From Kibdelosporangium sp040675465 (GTDB lineage: Bacteria > Actinomycetota > Actinomycetes > Mycobacteriales > Pseudonocardiaceae), in NCBI RefSeq assembly GCF_040675465.1, contig NZ_JBFAPA010000017.1, positions 1 through 64,000 of the forward strand: a stretch of DNA of 64,000 nucleotides, given 5' to 3'. The translations under genes were made by a program, and so were the position numbers. Of the stretch, positions 51,856 to 59,331 are shown piece by piece (positions within the stretch are counted from its first letter, which is position 1; each line of letters opens with the position of its first letter). A model generated the notes under the pieces. It was not told where the DNA came from and did not search any database. It saw nothing but the letters and a program-made list of their open reading frames with translations.

Positions 51856-54195
51856 CTAGAGTTTGACCAGGGGAACGCTGCCGATCAGCATCAGCCGGAT
51901 TGTGCCCGCGCTGCCGAAATCGATGGTCGCCGTGGCGCGCGGGCCGGTGCCGTCGGTGGCCACCACGGTGCCCAGCCCGTACTTGTCGTGATTCACCCGA
52001 TCGCCTGCTTCCAGCTTCAGCGCGGGCACGTCCTTCCACCCCTTGAACGAGGTGGTCTTCATGCCCTGCGCGGCGATCCGGGCCTGCGCGGAGTCCGAAC
52101 CGGTGCGGCTCCACGTGGTCGCCGCGGACGGACCCGACGACCGGCGCACCGGCGCCATCCGCCGCCAGTCCAGCAGCTCGGCCGGAATCTCGTCCAGGAA
52201 CCGGGAAGCCGGGTTGGTCGACGGCTGCCCCCACGCGGACCGCGTGATCGCGCGCGACAGGTACAGCCGTTCGCGCGCACGCGTGATGCCGACGTACGCG
52301 AGGCGCCGTTCCTCGGCCAGCTCGACCGGGTCGCCCAGGGCCCGCTGGTGCGGGAAAACCCCGTCCTCCCAACCGGTCGAGAACACCACCGGGTACTCCA
52401 GGCCCTTCGCGGTGTGCAGGGTCATCAGCGTGACCACCCCGTCGGACTCCGCGTCCGGCACCTGGTCGGCGTCCGCGACCAGCGACACCCGCTCCAGGAA
52501 CGCCTCGAGCGAACCCTCCTGCGGCGCGGTCTCCTCGTCGTCCACCGGCGGCGGGGACTGGGCGAACTCGCGCGCGACCGTGACCAGTTCCCGCAGGTTG
52601 TCCAGCCGGGTGGCGTCCTGCGGGTCCTCGCTCTCCTCCAGCTCGGCCTGGTAGCCGGTCTGGTCGATGACCGCCTCGAGCAGCTCGGCCACGCCAAGCC
52701 CGTCGTCCAGCTGGGACCGCAACGAGTCCAGCAGCTCCACGAACCCGGCGATGGCCTTCTCCGACCGCGGGTTGAGCAGCGGCACCTGACCGGTGACGGC
52801 CTTGCGCATGGCCGCGTTGAACGAGATCCGCTCCTGCTCGGCGTGCGTGGCGACCACGGCCTCCGCCCGGTCGCCGATGCCGCGCTTGGGCACATTCAGG
52901 ATCCGGCGCAGCGAGACGGTGTCCTCCGGGTTGGCGAGAACCCTGAGGTACGCCAACGCGTCGCGGACCTCGCGCCGCTCGTAGAACCGCACCCCGCCGA
53001 CCACTTTGTACGGCAGGCCAAGGCGGATGAAGATCTCCTCGAACACGCGCGACTGGTTGTTGGTCCGGTAGAACACCGCGATGTCGCCGTTGCGCGCGTC
53101 GCCCTGGTCGACCAGCTTGTCGATCTCACCGGCCACGAACGCGGCCTCGTCGTGCTCGTTGTCACCGACGTAGCCGACGATCTTCTCGCCGTCGCCGTGG
53201 TCGGTCCACAGCCGCTTGTCCTTGCGGCCCTCGTTGCGCGAGATCACCGCGTTCGCCGCGGACAGGATCGTCTGTGTGGAGCGGTAGTTCTGCTCCAGCA
53301 TGATCGTGGTGGCCTGCGGGTAGTCCCGCTCGAACTCCTCGATGTTGCGGATCGTCGCGCCGCGGAAGGCGTAGATCGACTGGTCCGCGTCGCCGACCAC
53401 GCACAGCTCGCCCGGCTCGACGCCGTTCTCGCCGGTGCCCACGAGCTCGCGGACCAGCATGTACTGCGCGTGGTTGGTGTCCTGGTACTCGTCGACTAGC
53501 ACGTGCCTGAACCGCCGCCGGTAGTACTCGGCGACGTCCGGGAACGCCTGCAGCAGCTCGACCGTGCGCATGATCAGGTCGTCGAAGTCGAACGCGTTGG
53601 CCTGCGACAACCGGTTCTGGTAGGCGCCGTAGACCTCGGCGACCCGGCGCTCGAAGTCGTTGGTGGCGCGGCCCGCGGCGGCCTCGTGGTCGACCAGCTC
53701 GTTCTTCAGGTTCGAGATCTGCACGGCCAGCGAGCGCGCGGTGTAGCGCTTCGGGTCCAGATCGAGATCCCTGGCCACCAACGTGATCAGCCGCCGGGTG
53801 TCGTCCGAGTCGTACACCGAGAAGTTCGACGACATGCCGAGCTGTTTGGCCTCGCGGCGCAGGATCCGCACGCACATCGAGTGGAACGTGGACACCCACA
53901 TCACCCGTGCGCGGCCGCCCACCAGGTCGGCCACGCGTTCCTTCATCTCCGCGGCGGCCTTGTTGGTGAACGTGATCGCCATGATCTGGCCGGGGTGCAC
54001 GTCCCGCGCGGCCAGCAGGTAGGCGATTCTCCTGGTCAGCACCCGGGTCTTGCCCGAGCCCGCGCCCGCGACCACGAGCAGCGGCGTGCCGCTGTGCTCG
54101 ACGGCCTGACGCTGCCGGTCGTTGAGGCCCTCGAGCAGGGCGGCGACAGCCGGGTCGACGGGAGTGGTTCCGGGAAGCTCGAACAGCGCGCTCAT
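51856..54195 (-). CDS. pcrA: UvrD/PcrA-type 3'-5' DNA helicase
   Basis: A 779-residue superfamily 1A helicase corresponding to M. tuberculosis UvrD1. Motifs seen: Walker A VVAGAGSGKTRVLTRRI, motif Ia ITFTNKAAAEMKERV, DEYQDTNHAQY (Walker B), VGDADQSIYAFRGA, EQNYRSTQTIL, and late VTLMTLHTAKGLEYPVVF and VGITRARERLYL. The C terminus has a Tudor-like segment (LEAGDRVNHDKYGLGTVV) typical of PcrA and used for RNA polymerase contact. It unwinds DNA in nucleotide excision repair and replication restart. ATG 54195 is the start; upstream in-frame sequence is not conserved-looking. Confidence 0.95.
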   Translation of the reverse strand: MSALFELPGTTPVDPAVAALLEGLNDRQRQAVEHSGTPLLVVAGAGSGKTRVLTRRIAYLLAARDVHPGQIMAITFTNKAAAEMKERVADLVGGRARVMWVSTFHSMCVRILRREAKQLGMSSNFSVYDSDDTRRLITLVARDLDLDPKRYTARSLAVQISNLKNELVDHEAAAGRATNDFERRVAEVYGAYQNRLSQANAFDFDDLIMRTVELLQAFPDVAEYYRRRFRHVLVDEYQDTNHAQYMLVRELVGTGENGVEPGELCVVGDADQSIYAFRGATIRNIEEFERDYPQATTIMLEQNYRSTQTILSAANAVISRNEGRKDKRLWTDHGDGEKIVGYVGDNEHDEAAFVAGEIDKLVDQGDARNGDIAVFYRTNNQSRVFEEIFIRLGLPYKVVGGVRFYERREVRDALAYLRVLANPEDTVSLRRILNVPKRGIGDRAEAVVATHAEQERISFNAAMRKAVTGQVPLLNPRSEKAIAGFVELLDSLRSQLDDGLGVAELLEAVIDQTGYQAELEESEDPQDATRLDNLRELVTVAREFAQSPPPVDDEETAPQEGSLEAFLERVSLVADADQVPDAESDGVVTLMTLHTAKGLEYPVVFSTGWEDGVFPHQRALGDPVELAEERRLAYVGITRARERLYLSRAITRSAWGQPSTNPASRFLDEIPAELLDWRRMAPVRRSSGPSAATTWSRTGSDSAQARIAAQGMKTTSFKGWKDVPALKLEAGDRVNHDKYGLGTVVATDGTGPRATATIDFGSAGTIRLMLIGSVPLVKL

Positions 54196-54473
54196 CGCGT
54201 TAAACCGTACCCGCCCCGGCCGGCAAAGCCCCACACGACTCGCACAGGTGTGCAGTCTCGCTGGCTTCATCCAGCCAAGTTCGTCGGGCATAGAACTGGC
54301 CGTAAATGAGTTGGCCCAGGTAGAGGCCGTGGTGTCCCCTGGACCTAGGGGGTGTCACCGGGTGTTCAGGGACGGTTTCCGGGATCTTTCGGGGCTGCTC
54401 CCTGATCCGGATGCCGTCCACGCGCGACAGTCTGAAGTGCGTAAGGACGGGGAGAGACGAAGGGGGCCAGAGG

Positions 54474-55145
54474 GTGTTCCAGGATCTGATGCCGGACCTG
54501 ACAGCACTGTCGCCAGTACTCGTGCTGGTGACGATCTTCGTGCTGTCGTTCCTGGAAACCACCCTGGTCGTCGGTGTGGTCCTGCCGGGGGAAGTGCTCG
54601 TGGGCGCGTGCATCGGGGTGCTGCACGTGTCGTGGTCGCCCATCGCCGGGGTGGTGGCGGCCGCGGGATGCCTCGCCGGACAGCTCGGGGGCTACGCGAT
54701 CGGCCGCTGGATGGGACCGGCGGTGCGGCACGGGTGGATCGGCCGCAAGGCGGGGGCCAAGCGGTGGGAGCAGGCCGAGAAGCTGGTCGGGGACAACGGC
54801 GGCCTGCTCCTGGTGACCGCCCGGTTCGTGTCGGTGGCGCACACCCTCGCGCCGGTGCTGGCGGGGGCGCTGCGGATGCCGTTGCGGCGGTTCACCTTGT
54901 TCGGGGCGATCTCCGCCGTGGTGTGGGCGGCGCTGTGGACCGCGGTCGGGGCCGCGCTCAGCGGGGCCAGCCAGTTCGTCGACTCGGGGCTGCTGTCCTG
55001 GGCGATGGTCCTCGGCGGGGTGGTGATCGGCGCGTTCGTGATGGGCAAGCTGCTCAAGCGCGTGGATACGTCAGAGGACGTAGCGGAAACAGCCGCTCCT
55101 CAGCCGACGACGCGTGAGGCCGTCCCGTCGACCATGGGGGTATGA
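54474..55145 (+). CDS. DedA-family membrane protein
   Basis: A 223-residue DedA/VTT-domain protein with about five helices and re-entrant segments: FLETTLVVGVVLPGEVLVG, AAAGCLAGQLGGYAIGRWMG, and LVTARFVSVAHTLAPVLAGALRMP with the conserved RF...G pattern. DedA proteins are proton-dependent lipid transporters that recycle undecaprenyl phosphate and related lipids. Start is GTG 54474, with ATG 54489 as alternative. The next gene begins inside the stop codon (ATGA). Confidence 0.88.
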   Translation: MFQDLMPDLTALSPVLVLVTIFVLSFLETTLVVGVVLPGEVLVGACIGVLHVSWSPIAGVVAAAGCLAGQLGGYAIGRWMGPAVRHGWIGRKAGAKRWEQAEKLVGDNGGLLLVTARFVSVAHTLAPVLAGALRMPLRRFTLFGAISAVVWAALWTAVGAALSGASQFVDSGLLSWAMVLGGVVIGAFVMGKLLKRVDTSEDVAETAAPQPTTREAVPSTMGV

Positions 55146-55534
55146 CTACCGAGCAGGTCCTGGCGTCCGACGCGGAACGCGCCGATGTCGCCTCCATCGT
55201 CCAGACCGCCGGCGGCGAAGGCCGGCTCACCATCACCGAGACCGAGGAGCGGCTGGCGCGGGTGTACGCCGCCCGCTACCGGCATGAACTCGCCGAGCTG
55301 ACCCGGGACCTGCCGCGCCCCGTGGCGGTGGCGCCGCCATGGGGGTGGCTGGCGTTCGCGGTGCACGCCGGGATCGTCCTGCTGGTCAGCACGTTGGTGA
55401 TCGTCCGCTGGGTGTACTCGGGAGCGCCGTTCTTCTGGCCGGTGTTCCCGATGACCTTCCTGGCGGTCAGCCTGTTGATCCATCTGGCGGTGCGGGCCCG
55501 CCTCGACGGCGGCCGCCGTCTTGTGTCAAGATGA
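55142..55534 (+). CDS. DUF1707 (SHOCT-like) domain membrane protein
   Basis: A 130-residue protein. The first 55 residues form a DUF1707 domain (LASDAERADVASIVQTAGGEGRLTITETEERLARVYAAR), a helical module found in many actinobacterial membrane proteins. Two hydrophobic segments follow (LAFAVHAGIVLLVSTLVIV and FFWPVFPMTFLAVSLLIHLAV). The ATG overlaps the DedA stop codon, so the two are coupled. It ends five bases before the chorismate mutase leader peptide. Confidence 0.85.
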   Translation: MTTEQVLASDAERADVASIVQTAGGEGRLTITETEERLARVYAARYRHELAELTRDLPRPVAVAPPWGWLAFAVHAGIVLLVSTLVIVRWVYSGAPFFWPVFPMTFLAVSLLIHLAVRARLDGGRRLVSR

Positions 55535-55538
55535 GTTC

Positions 55539-55601
55539 GTGCTGACAGGCCGCTTTTACTTTTTTTACGGGACCCGGACTCCGGTTCCCGTGGCTGCCTG
55601 A
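55539..55601 (+). CDS. Phe/Tyr-rich attenuator leader peptide for chorismate mutase
   Basis: A GTG-initiated 20-codon frame, MLTGRFYFFYGTRTPVPVAA, with five aromatic codons in a row (Phe-Tyr-Phe-Phe-Tyr, 55554-55568), ends at TGA 55599-55601. It is followed by alternative RNA structures: a hairpin at 55567-55591, an antiterminator pairing of 55576-55584 with 55624-55632 (GGACTCCGG/CCGGAGTCC) and the terminator at 55619-55647. This is the layout of ribosome-mediated attenuation responding to charged tRNA-Phe/Tyr. Confidence 0.82.
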   Translation: MLTGRFYFFYGTRTPVPVAA

Positions 55602-55618
55602 CGCCAACAGACACCACG

Positions 55619-55647
55619 AGCCCCCGGAGTCCTCGGACCCGGGGGCT
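55619..55647 (+). terminator. attenuator terminator before the chorismate mutase gene
   Basis: AGCCCCCGG pairs with CCGGGGGCT around an inner GTCC/GGAC stem, followed by TCGTCTT. Its 5' arm can instead pair with 55576-55584 in the leader, which prevents termination when the ribosome stalls on the aromatic codons. Confidence 0.8.
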
Positions 55648-55690
55648 TCGTCTTCCCGGGCCTGGCCTCCAGTACGGAACGGACGAGCCG

Positions 55691-55984
55691 ATGACCCCCA
55701 CCACCAAGGACGATGCCACTCCCGCCGCCGAGCTCCCGGCGGCCGAGGAGATCGCCGAGCTGCGCAAGGAGATCGACTGGCTGGACGCGGAGATCCTGCG
55801 GCTGGTGAAACGCCGGGTGGAGGTGTCCAAGACGATCGGCGCCGCGCGGATGGCCGCGGGCGGCCCGCGGATCGTCTACAACCGGGAGATGGACGTGCTG
55901 GCCCGCTACCGCGAGCTGGGGCCCGAGGGCAGGCAGCTAGCGATGGCGCTGCTGAACATGGGCCGCGGCCGCCTGGGACGCTGA
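55691..55984 (+). CDS. chorismate mutase (short AroQ type)
   Basis: A 97-residue intracellular chorismate mutase converting chorismate to prephenate, the branch point to Phe and Tyr. It matches the M. tuberculosis MtCM (Rv0948c) pattern: EIAELRKEIDWLDAEILRLVKRRVEVSKTIG with the catalytic Arg and Lys, and the C-terminal LLNMGRGRLGR. MtCM is nearly inactive alone and is activated by binding DAHP synthase, and the same is likely here. Expression is controlled by the attenuator immediately upstream. Confidence 0.93.
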   Translation: MTPTTKDDATPAAELPAAEEIAELRKEIDWLDAEILRLVKRRVEVSKTIGAARMAAGGPRIVYNREMDVLARYRELGPEGRQLAMALLNMGRGRLGR

Positions 55985-55993
55985 CACCCCGCA

Positions 55994-56126
55994 TGTCCCA
56001 CACCCGGCGAGGGTGTGTCCCACACTCGCCGCCCCCAAGTTCCCCGTCGGCGGGAACCTCTGGGCGGACGAATGGGGAAAACGGGGTCCGTCAACGTGGG
56101 ACACGGGGGCGGCGGATGTGGGACAC
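55994..56126. repeat. inverted TGTCCCAC repeats
   Basis: TGTCCCACAC occurs at 55994 and 56016, and its complement GTGGGACAC at 56096 and 56118. The second and fourth form a 22-base inverted repeat (56015-56036 with 56105-56126, core GCCGCCCCC/GGGGGCGGC), and AAGTTCCCCG / CGGGGAACTT flanks also match. The region lies between the chorismate mutase gene and a small membrane protein gene. Confidence 0.6.
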
Positions 56127-56198
56127 GCGGGGAACTTCAGGGCAACGATCAGGGCGATCACCCATCCGTGGCGGCGCGGAAACGGGCACACTGGTGTC

Positions 56199-56504
56199 AT
56201 GCTGCAGCTGATCGCCGTGATCGTCGCCCTGGTGGCCATCGTGGCCGCGCTCGGGCACGCGGGTTACCTCGCCATGCTGAACTCGGCCGCGAAGCGGCGG
56301 GCCGGGGGTGGCCCCGTCGCCCAGTACGTGCAGAGCCGGTGGCCGATCGCGGCGGGCACCACGATCGGCGCCCTGATCGCGCTGTGGTTCACCAGCGGCG
56401 GTGACTTCATGGACGTCCTGGCGATCCTGCTGGGTGCGGGCTCCGGCGGTGTGGCCGTCAAGGCCCTGGAGTCCACCCAGAAGCGCTACAAGACCGACCG
56501 GTAG
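56199..56504 (+). CDS. small membrane protein of unknown function
   Basis: A 101-residue protein starting MLQLIAVIVALVAIVAALGHAGYLAML, with a second hydrophobic span (WPIAAGTTIGALIALWFT) and a third near VLAILLGAGSGGVAVKAL, ending in a basic tail. I do not recognise a family. It may be paired with the chorismate mutase gene only by position. Confidence 0.6.
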   Translation: MLQLIAVIVALVAIVAALGHAGYLAMLNSAAKRRAGGGPVAQYVQSRWPIAAGTTIGALIALWFTSGGDFMDVLAILLGAGSGGVAVKALESTQKRYKTDR

Positions 56505-56528
56505 AGACGCGCCCTCCCGCCGGGAGCG

Positions 56529-56555
56529 CCCTGGTTTGGCCGCGCCAAGCCAGGG
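56529..56555 (+). terminator. terminator after the small membrane protein gene
   Basis: CCCTGGTTTGGC pairs with GCCAAGCCAGGG (one G-U pair) around a 3-nt loop, 24 bases after the stop at 56504. Confidence 0.7.
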
Positions 56556-56745
56556 CTGTCAAGAGAATTCACTCTGTTGTGTGACGTTGGATTTGTGGCC
56601 CTACCTGCGGTTCTTCACGAACCGGCAGCGCTTAGGCTGCGGGAATGAGAACCCGAGCCAGCGCCGGTCACTCCGGACCGGTGACCGCCTGGATGTGATC
56701 TTCGGTGATCACGTCATGACAGGCAGTGAGAAGGGTCACAGGAGT

Positions 56746-57615
56746 ATGACCAGCGGGGAGCAGCAGCCGGAACACGGACGCCACCGGCATGGGACCGGCA
56801 CGTGGACGCCTCAGGTGCAGCAGCTGCACGCACCCGCTCACGCCCGCCTGGAGCCCGAGGTCCCGGCCGAGATCACCGTGCCGGGGCTGCGCAAGTTCGA
56901 CCTGGGCAGCATCCCGGCCAGCGTCACGCCGCCGCGCAGCTGGCGGCGGGCCGCCTGGTTCGCGGTGGGCGCCTCCATGCTGGTGGTGTTCGGCCTGATC
57001 TTCGCCGCGTCCACGCTGATGGGCCGGTCGCGCAACCCCGGCGGCATCGACGCGCTGCCCGGGTTCCCCAGCATGCCGTTGCTGCTGGAGACCCCGTCGG
57101 AGACCGGCGTCGGCAGCACGCCCAAGCCGACGCCGAGCAAGCGCCCCGAGCAACAGCAGCGCTCCAGCCTGATGTCGAGCCCGCCGCACCGGCCCGCGAG
57201 CAGCGGCACGACCAATGTGACACCCGTCACACCGTCGAGTGAAAGTCCTACCTCCGAGGCGCCCGCGCCGCCGCCGATCCGGGAGACCACCCCGCCCCGG
57301 GTCTTCGCGGTCAACGACCCCAAGGAGATCGGCGACCGCACCGAGACCTACTACAAGCAGGTCACCGCCAACCCCTCGGCGGCCTACAAGATGACCACCG
57401 GGGACATGTACCTGCAGGGTGAGGACGCCTTCAAGCGCCGGTACGCCGGCATCCGGTCGGTCCAGGTGCGGCGGATGAGCATCGACCCCAACCAGGGGAC
57501 GACCGTCAGTGAGGTGAAGATCACCAAGACCGACGGATCCACGATCACCGAGGTCAGGAAGCTGAGATTCACATCCGGCAGCAACCCGAAGATCAGTTCC
57601 GAAGTTACCCATTAA
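56746..57615 (+). CDS. single-span membrane protein with extracytoplasmic C-terminal domain
   Basis: A 289-residue protein. Residues 1-65 are cytoplasmic and polar, one helix follows (AAWFAVGASMLVVFGLIFAAS), then a 100-residue Pro/Ser/Thr-rich spacer and a 95-residue C-terminal domain (VFAVNDPKEIGDRTETYYKQV, YLQGEDAFKRRYAGIRSVQVRRM) of a small alpha/beta type. It looks like an extracytoplasmic sensor or binding module without catalytic signature. ATG 56746 has a purine-rich stretch upstream; ATG 56716 is an alternative. Its neighbour downstream has a comparable plan. Confidence 0.6.
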   Translation: MTSGEQQPEHGRHRHGTGTWTPQVQQLHAPAHARLEPEVPAEITVPGLRKFDLGSIPASVTPPRSWRRAAWFAVGASMLVVFGLIFAASTLMGRSRNPGGIDALPGFPSMPLLLETPSETGVGSTPKPTPSKRPEQQQRSSLMSSPPHRPASSGTTNVTPVTPSSESPTSEAPAPPPIRETTPPRVFAVNDPKEIGDRTETYYKQVTANPSAAYKMTTGDMYLQGEDAFKRRYAGIRSVQVRRMSIDPNQGTTVSEVKITKTDGSTITEVRKLRFTSGSNPKISSEVTH

Positions 57616-57773
57616 GTATTGGGCCGAACGAGCCGATACGGAGTGTGCCAGCGGTTACCGCTGGCCCGATCGAGCTACAGGCTGCGCCGCTACTCAACCC
57701 GAACGGGTGAAGCACCGGTCACCGGGTACTCGACACCAAGCGCAGCAGACACACGAGCAAGGAAGTACTACCA

Positions 57774-58604
57774 GTGGAGCGTCCGACGTCTGGTCGCCGG
57801 CACATGCGAGCCGGGTCGATCACCGTTGCGGAGCTGATCAAGAACCGGCCGACCCCGGTTCGCCTGCCCTCCCGTGACGACGAGCCGCAGACCGAGGAAA
57901 TGGTCATGCGCGAGCCGGAGCCGTCACGCCAGGACCCGGCTCCCAACACGCACCGGCGCACGCCCGCCCGCACCAAGCAGCTGGCCAAGCTGGCCGGCCT
58001 GGGCGTGGCGGCCGCAGTGCTCTGCGCGTCCGTCGCCGCGGCCTCGATCATCACCACCAAGCGCCAGGCCGCGACCGACGCAGCCGCCCGGCCCGCCATC
58101 GAGATGACCGATGAGCAGGCCATGCTGCCGAACCTCTTCACGCTGGGCACGGCCACCGGTCCCGAGCGCAAGGTGACCACCGAGCTGCCCGCCCCGAACA
58201 CCGGCTCGGCCGCCGCGTCGGTCGACAGCCCCGGTGCGGGCCGGGTGGCCCAGCCGGAGCCCAAACGGCCGGTCACCGGCCACCAGGTGACCCAGGAGCC
58301 GGTGAACGCCGAGCTGGTCCGCCGCTACTACGACCTGCTGGCCAGCCAGCCGAGCCAGGCGCTCGGGCTGCTGGACAGCGTGCTGCGCACCAGCGACCTG
58401 TCGCACTTCGTCGACTCGTGGACCCAGGTCCGCGGCATCAAGGTGCTGGACGTCCAGCAGCGCACCGACGGCACCCTGCTCGCCGTCGTGTCGATGGTCC
58501 TGCCCAACGGCGGGACCGCGCGGGTCCAGCAGCTGCTGCGGCTGACCGAGACCATGCCGCAGCGCATCACCGGCGCCGAGATCATCTCCGCGCAGCAGAG
58601 CTGA
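57774..58604 (+). CDS. single-span membrane protein with NTF2-like-length C-terminal domain
   Basis: A 276-residue protein from GTG 57774. A 68-residue polar N terminus, one helix (LAGLGVAAAVLCASVAAASII), a Pro-rich spacer and a C-terminal domain of about 100 residues (PVNAELVRRYYDLLASQPSQALGLLDSVLR ... GTARVQQLLRLTE). The domain resembles the extracytoplasmic domain of the second kinase downstream in secondary-structure order (helix, then helix with Asp/Ser, then strands). No enzyme motif is visible. Confidence 0.6.
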   Translation: MERPTSGRRHMRAGSITVAELIKNRPTPVRLPSRDDEPQTEEMVMREPEPSRQDPAPNTHRRTPARTKQLAKLAGLGVAAAVLCASVAAASIITTKRQAATDAAARPAIEMTDEQAMLPNLFTLGTATGPERKVTTELPAPNTGSAAASVDSPGAGRVAQPEPKRPVTGHQVTQEPVNAELVRRYYDLLASQPSQALGLLDSVLRTSDLSHFVDSWTQVRGIKVLDVQQRTDGTLLAVVSMVLPNGGTARVQQLLRLTETMPQRITGAEIISAQQS

Positions 58605-58615
58605 GCTTCTCCCCT

Positions 58616-58654
58616 GGTGGAGGCCATCCGGATACGAACCGGGTGGCCTTCACC
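58616..58654 (+). terminator. terminator after the 57774-58604 gene
   Basis: A 16-bp stem with two G-U pairs (GGTGGAGGCCATCCGG opposite CCGGGTGGCCTTCACC) and a 7-nt loop, followed by ACATTTATTTG, a U-rich run. Confidence 0.82.
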
Positions 58655-58666
58655 ACATTTATTTGT

Positions 58667-58883
58667 CCTCGCTCGCTCGGACGGGCTTGGCCGCCGGGAG
58701 CCGGTCATTCCGGCCCGCGCTGTGCTGGATTGCCCTCGCTCCGCTCGGGCGCGGCTTGTCCGCCAGAAGCCGGTCATTTCCGGCCCGCGCCACGCGGCCA
58801 GCCTCGCTGCACCAGCGTGTGATGGTTCTCGGCGGGGCGAGGCTGCGCGTGTCGCGGCCGGAAACGACCGGCGCGGCCAAGCC
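58667..58883. repeat. 67-base direct repeat with inverted third copy
   Basis: CCTCGCTC...GCCGGTCATTCCGGCCCGCG and a second copy with GCCGGTCATTTCCGGCCCGCG lie back to back, each with an internal stem. The inverted third copy reads GCGGCCGGAAACGACCGGCGCGGCCAAGCC-like at 58836-58883. Confidence 0.6.
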
Positions 58884-59331
58884 AGGCGCAGCGGGGTGAG
58901 GCGGAGTGGACGGGGCGTCAAGCGGGCGGCGGCCCAGGGGGAATGAGGGCCGCGGCCGAGTCAGGGCGTAGTTGGAGTTGGTGGCCGGGGCCAGGTGGGT
59001 GAGGCTGGAATATGGGGTCATCCGGATCGGTGGTCCTCTCACCCGACGTGGGGGCGACTTGGGCGGAATGGGTACCTCGCGTCACCACCGCTCCCCCCGT
59101 TCGGGCTAAGCTGGGCGCGCTCGAGCGATCGGGCCCGTGTGGCGTTGGTCTCATCTCGTGGCCAGGGCGCTACGTGACCCCGATGTGCTTCGTATCCAGG
59201 TAACGGTCTTCTGGCCGCGCGCGAAGAGTGAGCGCATAGCCTGGAGGCCCGTTGCCCGCATCCGGGGCGCAACGGGGAGTCAGCCTGTCTGGGAAGATCG
59301 CCGGCGAGCTGTTCGCGGGCAAGGAGGTGTC

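Larger units (their letters stand above)
58605..59331. other. 730-base region with terminator and repeats before the kinase genes
   Basis: No gene is visible. It contains a terminator hairpin (58616-58654), two direct 67-base repeats (58667-58733 and 58734-58801) with an inverted third copy (58836-58883), and a segment with the likely promoter of the first kinase gene (59170-59330). Short frames exist but are Arg/Pro-rich and lack starts. Confidence 0.55.
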
